Assembly (NCBI GenBank): GCA_964547855.1
Contig: CAZJPG010000011.1
Location: 1 to 42,546, forward strand
Direction of reading: 5' to 3'
DNA length: 42,546 nucleotides
From: JBAZHE01 sp964547855
GTDB lineage: Bacteria; Patescibacteriota; Patescibacteriia; Patescibacteriales; WJLG01
Positions 1 to 7,575 of the stretch are shown here, piece by piece; within the stretch, counting starts at the first letter, position 1; each line of letters starts with the position of its first letter. The position numbers and the translations under genes are program-made. Below the pieces are notes generated by a model. That model saw only the letters and a program-made list of their open reading frames with translations, was not told where the DNA came from and did not search any database.

Positions 1-61
1 TTGACATATGCCCCTAGATTAGCAAAAAGTGCAATATGTGTGTGCACATTACCTATTTCCC

Positions 62-95
62 TTGACAAAATATTTAAAATTAGCTAATATATAAT
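62..95 (+). promoter_or_regulatory. Candidate sigma70 promoter for typA leader
   Basis: A consensus TTGACA lies at 62-67. The -10 is ambiguous: TAATAT at 85-90 has ideal 17-bp spacing, and a perfect TATAAT at 90-95 is 22 bp away. Transcripts would begin near 97-102 and run through the hairpin at 116-143 and the palindrome at 167-310 before typA. A second TTGACA at 1-6 has no matching -10. Confidence 0.5.
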
Positions 96-115
96 AATCA
101 AAGGTTATCAAAACC

Positions 116-143
116 GCGGCCCCCATTAAGGGGTCGCTGTTTT
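116..143 (+). terminator. Terminator-like hairpin in typA leader
   Basis: GCGGCCCC pairs with GGGGTCGC (8 bp, one G-U, 6-nt loop) and is followed by TGTTTT. It lies about 20 nt after the candidate promoter at 62-95 and 180 nt before typA. It could end a short RNA or attenuate typA. It may instead close a gene left of the window, but no reading frame is seen in 1-110. Confidence 0.5.
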
Positions 144-166
144 AAACCAATAAATGTAAAATATTA

Positions 167-310
167 AAGATTTGCGCCTGACGTCTTTTAAAAGACGCTC
201 GCCTCGCTCCAGCGGCTCGTCTTCGCTCTGTTTTTCTCACAATTTTCGCCAAAGGCGAACCAAGCAAATTGTTCGAAAAAAGCTTTTAAAAGGCGTCAAC
301 CGCAAATCTT
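167..310. repeat. Nested palindromic element E1 upstream of typA
   Basis: The outer arms 167-194 and 283-310 pair over 28 positions (25 Watson-Crick, one G-U, two mismatches). Inside, 239-245 pairs with 266-272, and that hairpin encloses TTCGCC/GGCGAA at 245-250/254-259. A further short inverted repeat, CGCTCCAGCG, lies in the left half. The right arm ends 14 nt before the typA start codon, so the typA mRNA would carry the structure. The core CGCCAAAGGC recurs in the element at 35525-35696. This is a dispersed structured repeat with no coding content. Confidence 0.75.
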
Positions 311-324
311 AGAAGAGTTATAAT

Positions 325-2121
325 ATGGAAATACGCAACATCGCCATCATCGCCCACGTCGACCATGGCAAAACAACTTTGACCGACGCCCTTATGCGTC
401 AGACTAAAATGGTCGATGACACCATCAGCATGGACTCCAATGCTTTGGAAAAAGAGCGTGGCATCACCATTTATTCCAAGAACACTTCTGTTTTGTATAA
501 GGACACGAAGATCAATATCGTCGATACTCCTGGTCACGCCGACTTCTCTTCCGAGGTCGAGCGCATTTTGCGTTCCATTGATTGCGTCTTACTTTTGGTC
601 GACGCTCAAGAAGGTCCGATGCCACAGACAAAATTCGTTTTGAAAAAGTCTTTGGAGCTGGGCTTGAAGCCGATCGTCGTCATCAACAAGATCGATAAAC
701 CAGCCGCTGATCCAAAGAAATGCGAAGAGGATGTCTTTGAGCTTTTCTTCAACCTAGGCGCGACCGATGAGCAGCTTAATTTCCCGATTATTTACGCTAT
801 TGGTCGTCTTGGCATCGCTAAGAGAAAGCTAGAGGATGAGTCTTCTGATCTTACTCCGCTTTTGGACATGGTTTTGGAAAAAGTCCCACCTGCTTCTGAT
901 CCAGAGAAGGCTGAAAAACCTCTTTTGGCGCAGGTTTTTAATTTGGGTTACGATAATTTTTTAGGTCGTTGTGCTATCACTCGCGTTTATGAAGGTAAGG
1001 TCAAATCCGCCCAAGATATTATAGTCAAAGAGGGGAAAGGCAAAACATATAAGGGCAGAGTCACCAAGATATTCACTTATTACGGCCCACAAAAGAAAGA
1101 GATAGAGGAGGCCGCTGCCGGAGACATCGTTATGGTCGCCGGTTTGCCGGAGATCTTCATTGGCGATACTCTTTGCCAAAGTGAGGAGCAGGAACCTATG
1201 CCAGCTATTAAAGTCGATGAGCCGACTATCTCTTTGAATTTCTTGATCAACAATTCTCCGTTCGGCGGTCGCGACGGCAAGTTCGTCACGAACCGTCAAC
1301 TCAAGGAGAGATTGGAAAAAGAGCTTGAGGTCAACGTCGGTTTGAAGATCGATTTTTCCAATAATGATTTTTATAAGGTCTATGGCCGCGGCGAATTGCA
1401 CATCGAGGTTCTCTTGGAGAATATGCGCCGCGAAGGCTATGAGATCCAAGTCTCTCAGCCGCAAGTCATCATAAAAGAAGAGGATGGCGTCAAAGTCGAG
1501 CCTTTTGAGGAAGTGATCATCGATGTTCCAGAGAGCATGGGTGGTTCTGTGATCGAGAAGTTGTCTCGCCGCAAAGGCTTGATGCAAGATATTAAGACCC
1601 ACAACGGTCAAACTCGTATCGTTTTCGAGGTTCCGACCCGCGGCCTTCTTGGCTATCGCGGTGAGTTCGTCGTCGATACTCGCGGTGAAGGCATTATGTG
1701 CTCGCGCGTCATTGGCTTCAAACCTCATGTCGGCGATATCGAAAAGCATGATGTCGGTTCGATGGTGTCTGGCGTGACTGGTAAGGCTACTGGATACGAC
1801 CTGTGGAATTTACAGAATCGCGGTGTTATTTATATACAACCGAACACTGAAATATACGAAGGTATGGTCATTGGCGACGTGTCCAAGGGCGGAGAATTGA
1901 TCGTTAATCCGATCAAGGGCAAGAGATTGTCCAATGTCCGCGCTTCCGGTTCCGATGAGGCCATAGTGCTTACCCCGCCTTGGGAATTAAGCATCGAGCG
2001 CGGTTTGTCTGTTATGAAAGAGGATGAATATCTCGAGATCACTCCGAATAATATTCGTTTACGTAAGAAACATTTGACCGAAAACGAGCGTGTTCGCGCT
2101 AAACGCAGTCTTGCTAAATAA
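325..2121 (+). CDS. typA: GTP-binding ribosome-associated protein TypA/BipA
   Basis: TypA/BipA is a translational GTPase of the EF-G class that binds the ribosome and is linked in other bacteria to growth at low temperature and under stress. All G motifs are visible: G1 HVDHGKTT at residues 11-18, RGIT at 45-48, DTPGH at 67-71 and NKID at 121-124. The EF-G-like middle domains and the TypA-specific C-terminal part (RKGLM, TRGLLGYR, GEGI) follow. The length of 598 aa is normal for the family. The start is the first ATG; a weak AGAAGAG ribosome site precedes it. A large palindrome (167-310) ends just upstream of that site, so initiation may be affected by mRNA structure. The next gene starts 38 bp downstream on the same strand and may be co-transcribed. 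Confidence 0.97.
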   Translation: MEIRNIAIIAHVDHGKTTLTDALMRQTKMVDDTISMDSNALEKERGITIYSKNTSVLYKDTKINIVDTPGHADFSSEVERILRSIDCVLLLVDAQEGPMPQTKFVLKKSLELGLKPIVVINKIDKPAADPKKCEEDVFELFFNLGATDEQLNFPIIYAIGRLGIAKRKLEDESSDLTPLLDMVLEKVPPASDPEKAEKPLLAQVFNLGYDNFLGRCAITRVYEGKVKSAQDIIVKEGKGKTYKGRVTKIFTYYGPQKKEIEEAAAGDIVMVAGLPEIFIGDTLCQSEEQEPMPAIKVDEPTISLNFLINNSPFGGRDGKFVTNRQLKERLEKELEVNVGLKIDFSNNDFYKVYGRGELHIEVLLENMRREGYEIQVSQPQVIIKEEDGVKVEPFEEVIIDVPESMGGSVIEKLSRRKGLMQDIKTHNGQTRIVFEVPTRGLLGYRGEFVVDTRGEGIMCSRVIGFKPHVGDIEKHDVGSMVSGVTGKATGYDLWNLQNRGVIYIQPNTEIYEGMVIGDVSKGGELIVNPIKGKRLSNVRASGSDEAIVLTPPWELSIERGLSVMKEDEYLEITPNNIRLRKKHLTENERVRAKRSLAK

Positions 2122-2159
2122 TTTTTTAGATAGTCGATCGTTTAAAAAAAGGGGGATAG

Positions 2160-2627
2160 ATGGAGATCTATGCTTTTAAAGATCCTTTACCAGAAGAGGC
2201 AAAGCGTTTGATTGAGAAATTCGGTGGCATTAAAGTGTCTTCGAATATGAAAATGGTCGTAGGAGAATATACAGCGGAGGCAACTCTGCAAAGGTCACGT
2301 CTGCATTTAGCAGAACGAGCCCCACTGCCTAAAGGTGAAGAACTTCGTTCGCTGTTATCCCGTTCGGCCGAAAGCATCGCTCCGACCAGGCGCCTGGCCA
2401 ATTGTTTTAAATTTTCCATTGGAAATGGAAGGCATGTGCCATTATTGGAGTTAGTTTTCATGGATGAATGCGAACTCCTGCGTCATAAGGGAGTCGGTGG
2501 ATTGAGTGTGATGGCTATGCGCAATGCTTTGCGTTCCGTTGGTCTTGATTTTCGAGATCATCTCACACCAGAGGAGATGGCAACTATAAGCAGAGCTGCC
2601 GTCACGCCTCGTGAGTGGAAAGCATAA
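2160..2627 (+). CDS. Hypothetical protein, possible helix-hairpin-helix C-terminus
   Basis: I do not recognise this 155-aa protein. It is soluble, with no signal peptide or membrane segment. The part around residues 107-133 (HKGVGGLSVMAMRNALRSVG) resembles a helix-hairpin-helix of the RNA polymerase alpha C-terminal type, suggesting nucleic-acid binding; this is inference only. It has a good purine-rich site (AAGGGGG) at suitable spacing before the ATG, 38 bp after typA, and a terminator follows at 2639. Together these support a real gene, probably the last of the typA transcript. Confidence 0.75.
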   Translation: MEIYAFKDPLPEEAKRLIEKFGGIKVSSNMKMVVGEYTAEATLQRSRLHLAERAPLPKGEELRSLLSRSAESIAPTRRLANCFKFSIGNGRHVPLLELVFMDECELLRHKGVGGLSVMAMRNALRSVGLDFRDHLTPEEMATISRAAVTPREWKA

Positions 2628-2638
2628 TTTTTCTGTAG

Positions 2639-2668
2639 CAGCCTCGTTTTGATACGGGGCTGTTTTTT
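2639..2668 (+). terminator. Rho-independent terminator
   Basis: CAGCCTCG pairs with CGGGGCTG (one wobble), followed by six T. It closes the typA and 155-aa gene unit. Confidence 0.8.
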
Positions 2669-2679
2669 ATTTCGTATCG

Positions 2680-2688
2680 TGTTAAAAT
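2680..2688 (+). promoter_or_regulatory. Extended -10 promoter, probably leaderless start
   Basis: TGTTAAAAT is an extended -10 (TGn plus TAAAAT). The -10 ends 6 nt before the ATG at 2695, so transcription would start at or next to the start codon. No Shine-Dalgarno sequence can fit. Confidence 0.5.
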
Positions 2689-2694
2689 AAACTC

Positions 2695-3798
2695 ATGAAA
2701 AAAATATTATCACTATTTTTGTTTATTCCGTTATTTTTGGCTATTCCCAGCCATGTTTTTGCCACCAACGGTATAGATACTTTTGAGGCGCGCGTAATTA
2801 AAGTTATCGACCAGCGCGAGGTTACTGGTGACAATGGAGCCGAAATAGTCCAACAGGATTTATTGATGCGCGGTTTGTCTGGAGAATGGAAAGATAAGGA
2901 AGTGACATATCATGGCATTGGGCAGATCGACGTTCTTTCCGGACAAGTTTATAAAGAAGGCGACGAGGTCTTAGCTCAACGCACGCTTGGTCCGGGAGGG
3001 GAGGAGATATATTCACCTTCGGAATATTTGCGTCGAGACTGGCTCTATCTTTTGGCCGCTATTTTTGCGTTGGTCGTGGCCGGCGTCGGAGGCTGGAAGG
3101 GTTTAAGGTCGTTGTTGTCTTTGGTTGTCAGCTTCTTTTTGATCTTGAAATTCATGTTGCCAGCTATTTTGGCTGGCCAAAATCCATTCATCATATCTCT
3201 TCTTGGTGGCTTTGCTATTTTGGGAGTGATCATCTATTTGACCGAAGGGTTCAATCGTAAATCTAATTTAGCCATGGCTTCGGTCTTTTTTGCGTTGTTG
3301 GTGACTCTGGGATTATCCGTACTTTTTACTTGGTTAACACGCCTCTCTGGTTTGGACGAGGACGCCGGATTTTTGATCGGCATGACTTCGCATCAAATCG
3401 ATTTTAGGGGATTACTCCTTTCTGGGTTTTTGATCGGAGCCATCGGTGTCTTGGATGATGTGGTAATCGGTCAGATCGAGGCCGTCGGGCAACTGAAAGC
3501 CGCTAATCCATTTATGTCTTCTTGGGAGTTATTCAAATCTGGCTATAAGATAGGTAATACTCATTTGGGGGCGATTATCAACACTTTATTTTTGACTTAC
3601 GCCGGCGCTTCCTTGCCCTTGCTTTTACTCTTTTCGGTTCAAGATGGCACGGCGATAAATTTTTCTCAAGCGATAAACAACGAGCTCATAGCTACCGAGA
3701 TCGTTAGAACTCTTGTAGGCTCGGTCGGCGTAGCTCTCTCGATGCCAATCGCCACAGCTTTTGCCGCTAAGTGGCTAAGGACGAAGAAGGTGGTTTAG
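2695..3798 (+). CDS. YibE/F-like multi-pass membrane protein
   Basis: This 367-aa protein matches the YibE/F family, multi-pass membrane proteins of uncertain function. It opens with a signal peptide (MKKILSLFLFIPLFLAI, likely cut after SHVFA). An extracytoplasmic beta-rich segment of about 85 residues follows, including the family-type GLSGEWKDKEVTY stretch. From about residue 115 there are seven or more hydrophobic helices, with the conserved motif GAIGVLDDVVIGQ at about residues 248-260. The N-terminal domain would face outside. The gene has its own extended -10 with no room for a ribosome site. No terminator is evident before the next promoter at 3812. The family assignment is firm; the substrate is unknown. 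Confidence 0.88.
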   Translation: MKKILSLFLFIPLFLAIPSHVFATNGIDTFEARVIKVIDQREVTGDNGAEIVQQDLLMRGLSGEWKDKEVTYHGIGQIDVLSGQVYKEGDEVLAQRTLGPGGEEIYSPSEYLRRDWLYLLAAIFALVVAGVGGWKGLRSLLSLVVSFFLILKFMLPAILAGQNPFIISLLGGFAILGVIIYLTEGFNRKSNLAMASVFFALLVTLGLSVLFTWLTRLSGLDEDAGFLIGMTSHQIDFRGLLLSGFLIGAIGVLDDVVIGQIEAVGQLKAANPFMSSWELFKSGYKIGNTHLGAIINTLFLTYAGASLPLLLLFSVQDGTAINFSQAINNELIATEIVRTLVGSVGVALSMPIATAFAAKWLRTKKVV

Positions 3799-3811
3799 AC
3801 AAGGTTTTAAT

Positions 3812-3840
3812 TTGACATTTATTGTTTTTTGATGTATAAT
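3812..3840 (+). promoter_or_regulatory. Perfect-consensus sigma70 promoter
   Basis: TTGACA (3812-3817), a 17-bp spacer and TATAAT (3835-3840) match the consensus exactly. Transcription would begin near 3847, giving a leader of about 40 nt before the small gene at 3888. Confidence 0.85.
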
Positions 3841-3887
3841 ATAATAACAGTCAAGCGAATATCATAAGTTAACCTAATTTGAAAAAT

Positions 3888-4223
3888 ATGGGTTTTAATG
3901 ATTTTGAGAAAGCAGCTTTGATCGGAGCAGCGGCTGCCGGATTAGTTTCCGGAGAGCAGGCTGACGTCGATAAAACTAAGCCAATGGTAGAAAGTTCAGC
4001 CAGTGAACAAGTAGTCTTAACTCCGCGCCAAAAGACTGAAATCCAGAAGGATGCCGACGGCAGAGAGTATTTAATGATCAATGGTGCAAAGGCTTATCTT
4101 GAGCCAGAACGCGTCAACATGAAGGTCGAAGCGCCAATAATTGAATCGAAAAGTAAAGTAGTTCTCACTACTCCAGAAAATAAGGATAGTGATGACAAGA
4201 TCGAAGTTGCTAGCATAGAATAA
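3888..4223 (+). CDS. Small hydrophilic protein of unknown function
   Basis: I do not recognise this 111-aa protein. It starts at ATG 3888; an in-frame TTG at 3879 is possible but less likely. An Ala/Gly-rich helix (residues 8-18, AALIGAAAAGL) is followed by a charged, Lys/Glu-rich and probably disordered remainder. The Ala/Gly stretch is too short for a convincing membrane span. The perfect-consensus promoter and a strong downstream terminator suggest high expression. A role as an abundant small cytoplasmic or membrane-associated protein is only a guess. Confidence 0.7.
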   Translation: MGFNDFEKAALIGAAAAGLVSGEQADVDKTKPMVESSASEQVVLTPRQKTEIQKDADGREYLMINGAKAYLEPERVNMKVEAPIIESKSKVVLTTPENKDSDDKIEVASIE

Positions 4224-4237
4224 TTTAGCGAAACATA

Positions 4238-4274
4238 TAAAAAAATACCGCCCTGATCGGCGGTATTTTTTTAT
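4238..4274. terminator. Bidirectional terminator
   Basis: A-rich arm plus TACCGCC pairs with GGCGGTA plus T-rich arm around a short loop. It serves the plus-strand gene at 3888 and the minus-strand glyS, whose stop is 5 bp away. Confidence 0.85.
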
Positions 4275-4278
4275 ATGG

Positions 4279-5667
4279 CTATTTTATCTTTTCTTCAAAA
4301 TATTTTTTCAATTCTTCGGCGCTTATTCTTTCTTGTTGCATGGTATCGCGATCACGGACGGTGACGGTGTTATCCTTTTCGATAGTATCGAAGTCGATGG
4401 TCACGCAGTAAGGAGTGCCGATCTCGTCTTGTCTTCTGTATCTCTTGCCGACGTTTCCATTGTCGTCGAATTCGCAAGCGAAATCCTTGGCCAAATCTTT
4501 AAAGACTTCTTGAGCCTTTTTGACTAGTTCAGGCTTGTTCTTTAACAAAGGAAAGACCGCGATCTGAATCGGGGCGATGGCCGGAGGGAATTTCATGACG
4601 ACTCTGGTTTCTGCCTCTTTGCCTTCTTCTCCGGCGATAGTCTCTTCGGTGTAAGCGGAGCAGAGGACAGCCAAAAGGGCGCGATCCAATCCCATGGACG
4701 GTTCAAGTACGTGGGGGATATATCTGCGATTATTGGCTTGATCGAAATATTCAAGGTTGGCTCCGGAGAATTTGGCGTGCTGGGATAGATCGAAATCTCC
4801 TCTATGGGCTAAACCGCAAAGCTCGCTTTGGCCAAAAGGATATTCGAATTCCAAGTCGACTGTCTTGCGGGAATAATGAGAGAGCTTCTCTTTGGAGTGT
4901 TCGAATCTAACGATCCTCTTCATGTCCACTCCGATAGAGGAATAAAAATCTTCTTGGTCCTTCAGCCAAGTTTCGAAAAGCGGCTGCCAGTCGATTTCTG
5001 GGTCGATGAAGTATTCTATCTCCATCTGTTCGAACTCGCGGACGCGGAAGATGAAGTTACGGGCGACGATCTCGTTGCGGAAGGCTTTGCCGATCTGTGC
5101 GATGCCGAACGGGATTTTAACGCGGCAGGAATCGATGACATTCTTGAAGTCTGAGAAAATAGCTCCAGCCGTCTCCGGTCTAAGATATACAGGGCCTTCG
5201 ATGCCATTCATTTCGGTCTTGAACATCATGTTGATGGTACGAGCCTCTGTCCAGTCGGACTTGCCGCATTCAGGGCATTTCTGGCCTTGTAGGGCCGCTG
5301 TCATGCCCGGTAGGTTTCCTTCTAGGTCCTTGCCGGTCAATTCCTCGACAAGGTGATCGGCGCGGAAACGTTTATTGCAGGCTTTGCAATCGACCATGGC
5401 GTCATTGAAGCCAGAGAGATGCCCGGAGGCTTCCCACATCTTTGGATGAAGCAGGATTGGTCCGTCGATGCCGACGACATCATCACGCTCCTCGACGAAT
5501 TTTTTCCACCAAGCGTCCTTAATGTTCTTTTTGAGTTGAGCGCCATATGGGCCATAGCTATAAGCGTTGGCAAAACCACCATAGATCTCGCAAGCTGGGA
5601 AGATGAATCCGCGGCGCTTGCAGAAAGAGACGATCTTTTCCATTTGTTCGTTTTTCTTTTCTGACAT
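4279..5667 (-). CDS. glyS: Glycyl-tRNA synthetase, alpha2 type
   Basis: This is a class II aminoacyl-tRNA synthetase charging tRNA-Gly, whose TCC isoacceptor is encoded at 13342. It is the eukaryote/archaea-like single-chain form, not the alpha2beta2 form. It begins with the family N-terminus (RRGFIFPACEIYGG, AYSYGPYG). A zinc-site insertion has Cys94/Cys97 and Cys131/Cys134. Motif 2 (FRNEI) and motif 3 (GLDRALLAVL) are present, then an anticodon-binding domain. The length of 462 aa is normal for the bacterial alpha2 enzyme. It lies 35 bp downstream of argS on the same strand, so the two are probably co-transcribed. Only a weak ribosome-site candidate (AAGAA) precedes the ATG. Confidence 0.96.
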   Translation of the reverse strand: MSEKKNEQMEKIVSFCKRRGFIFPACEIYGGFANAYSYGPYGAQLKKNIKDAWWKKFVEERDDVVGIDGPILLHPKMWEASGHLSGFNDAMVDCKACNKRFRADHLVEELTGKDLEGNLPGMTAALQGQKCPECGKSDWTEARTINMMFKTEMNGIEGPVYLRPETAGAIFSDFKNVIDSCRVKIPFGIAQIGKAFRNEIVARNFIFRVREFEQMEIEYFIDPEIDWQPLFETWLKDQEDFYSSIGVDMKRIVRFEHSKEKLSHYSRKTVDLEFEYPFGQSELCGLAHRGDFDLSQHAKFSGANLEYFDQANNRRYIPHVLEPSMGLDRALLAVLCSAYTEETIAGEEGKEAETRVVMKFPPAIAPIQIAVFPLLKNKPELVKKAQEVFKDLAKDFACEFDDNGNVGKRYRRQDEIGTPYCVTIDFDTIEKDNTVTVRDRDTMQQERISAEELKKYFEEKIK

Positions 5668-5702
5668 ATAGATAGTTCTTATTCTTAGTTATTGATTGAA
5701 GA

Positions 5703-7430
5703 TCACATTTCCTCCACGACCTCTATGCCTAACAATTCTAAAGCGTTCTCGATGACGACAGACACCGCTTTTAAAAGGGTCAACCGAGCGTTTTTTTCCA
5801 CCTCTTCGGCTTGAAGCACTGGCACGGTGTGATAGTAGTCGTTCAGGTTTTGCGCGAGTTCGTAAACGTATTTCGCGATTTCGGAAGTGTCATATTCCTT
5901 AGCGGCTCTTTCGACTATCTCTGGATACGTCGCTAGTTTTTTAAGAAGCTCCTTTTCTTTTAAATCGGATAGTTTGCTAGGGTCGAATTTTTTTATTTTC
6001 AACTTTTCTTTTTCTAATTTGCGGAAGATACTTTTTATTCTGGCGTAAGCGTATTGGATGTAGGCGGATGTGAATCCCTCCAAGGATAAGGCTTTGTCGA
6101 TATCGAACGTGATTATGCTTTGAGCGCCAACTTTGAGCATCTCGAACTTCATCGCGCCTAATCCGATCTTCTTAGCGTTGTCTTCGATCTTTTCTTTGGT
6201 CCAGTCCTCATGACGTTTGGCGGTTTCCTCGAAACATCTTTTTAAGACATCTTCTTTTAGTTCTTTGTAGGTTATGACATTACCGGTACGGGAGGACATC
6301 ATGCCGGATGGCAATTTAATGAATTCGTAGCCGATATGCTCCATTTTTTCTTTAAAACCGGCTAATTCTAATATTTTGAATAACTGCTTGAAATATAAAG
6401 ATTGTCTGATGTCGACTATGGTCACGGAAACATCTGGATGGAATTTATCGTGCTTGGCTTGAGCCAGGGCTAGGTCAGCCACGCTGTAAGTGGCGGTTCC
6501 GTTGGAACGTACAAAGACCAGGACGTCTAACCCGTATTGTTTGAGATCGGCGATTACAGCTCCTTCGCTTCTCTTCAAAATATTTTTATTCAACAATTCT
6601 TCAACTATAGCCTTGCCCTTGTCGACGACGTCGCTTTCATAGAAAGTATCTTTGAAATTTACTCCTAGGTCCTTATAGACGGAAGCGAAATGAGCAATGC
6701 TCCAAAGTCTGGTCTTTTGCCAGAGGGCATATTCTTCGCCTTCGCGGCTCTCGATATTTTTTTTCCATTGACCGATCTTTTCGGTTAGGCTTGGGTCAGC
6801 TTTTTCTTTAGTTGAGGCATCGACATATATTTTGCCGAGCAAAAATCCTTTTTCCTCTTCTGGTAGGTCGTCTATAGTTTTGCCATCAAAATTTTCTTTG
6901 ACATATGAATCGAGATCCCAAAGGGTTTTGGCGACGTGAATGCCAAAGTCATTGACGTATGACACTGGAACGGCCTTCTTTCCGGTCGCATTCAATATCT
7001 TTGTCAAAGAATCTCCGTAGCAGATGTTGCGCAAATGTCCGACATGTAATTCTTTGTGGGTGTTACCATTGGAAAATTCCAAGATGATCTTTTCTTGTTT
7101 GCTAGATTTTCCTCGCCCGTATCTATGACCTTCTTTCCGTATTTCGTTTATGACGCTTTTGGCTAATCCCTCTCTGTCTATGACAAAGTTGAGATATGGT
7201 CCGGTAGCTTTAGCTTTAGTTAATCCTTTTTTTGGATATCTCTCTTCGGCGTCGCGAGCGATGTCTATAGGTTTTTTATCAAGCTCCTTGGCCAAGGCAA
7301 AAACTGGGTAGCCTAAATCTCCCATATCTGGATTTGGGGTAGGGATAAGGTCTTTGGGCTCTATTTTTCGTCCTAAGACCTTACTTAGATTTGAGGCTAT
7401 TTCTCTTTTAATTTTAGCTAAAGTAAACAT
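5703..7430 (-). CDS. argS: Arginyl-tRNA synthetase
   Basis: This class I synthetase attaches arginine to its tRNA. It has the ArgRS-specific N-terminal (Add-1) domain at residues 1-100. The HIGH signature is HVGH at 129-132 inside GNTHKELHVGHLRN, and the KMSKS region is MSSRTGN. A C-terminal DALR anticodon-binding domain carries the typical LNDYYHTVPV stretch. The 575-aa length is normal. The stop codon is TGA, which indicates the standard bacterial code. It is the first gene of an argS-glyS unit driven by the promoter at 7459-7487. Confidence 0.97.
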   Translation of the reverse strand: MFTLAKIKREIASNLSKVLGRKIEPKDLIPTPNPDMGDLGYPVFALAKELDKKPIDIARDAEERYPKKGLTKAKATGPYLNFVIDREGLAKSVINEIRKEGHRYGRGKSSKQEKIILEFSNGNTHKELHVGHLRNICYGDSLTKILNATGKKAVPVSYVNDFGIHVAKTLWDLDSYVKENFDGKTIDDLPEEEKGFLLGKIYVDASTKEKADPSLTEKIGQWKKNIESREGEEYALWQKTRLWSIAHFASVYKDLGVNFKDTFYESDVVDKGKAIVEELLNKNILKRSEGAVIADLKQYGLDVLVFVRSNGTATYSVADLALAQAKHDKFHPDVSVTIVDIRQSLYFKQLFKILELAGFKEKMEHIGYEFIKLPSGMMSSRTGNVITYKELKEDVLKRCFEETAKRHEDWTKEKIEDNAKKIGLGAMKFEMLKVGAQSIITFDIDKALSLEGFTSAYIQYAYARIKSIFRKLEKEKLKIKKFDPSKLSDLKEKELLKKLATYPEIVERAAKEYDTSEIAKYVYELAQNLNDYYHTVPVLQAEEVEKNARLTLLKAVSVVIENALELLGIEVVEEM

Positions 7431-7458
7431 TTGAGCGTTTTTTAGGCGTTATAGGTTA

Positions 7459-7487
7459 ATTCTATGGTAAAAGAGCTATTTTGGCAA
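7459..7487 (-). promoter_or_regulatory. Sigma70 promoter of argS-glyS
   Basis: Read on the minus strand, TTGCCA (7487-7482) and TAGAAT (7464-7459) are separated by exactly 17 bp, each with one mismatch to consensus. The leader to the argS ATG at 7430 would be about 20 nt. Confidence 0.75.
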
Positions 7488-7517
7488 GGATTAGTATAAA
7501 ATATCAGCCTTGTTTAT

Positions 7518-7554
7518 AAAACGACCATCAGATTCGTTATCTGATGGTCGTTTT
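7518..7554 (-). terminator. Terminator after the glycosyltransferase pair
   Basis: A perfect 15-bp stem (7518-7532 with 7540-7554) contains GACCATCAGA/TCTGATGGTC with A-rich and T-rich flanks and a 7-nt loop. It follows the glycosyltransferase stop codon at 7576 and separates that unit from the argS promoter. Confidence 0.85.
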
Positions 7555-7575
7555 GTTGAGTATGGAACGACAAGC

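Noticed and set aside
961..1749. 262-aa frame on the minus strand within typA
   Set aside because: It lies antisense to a certain gene; protein-like look comes from typA codon bias.
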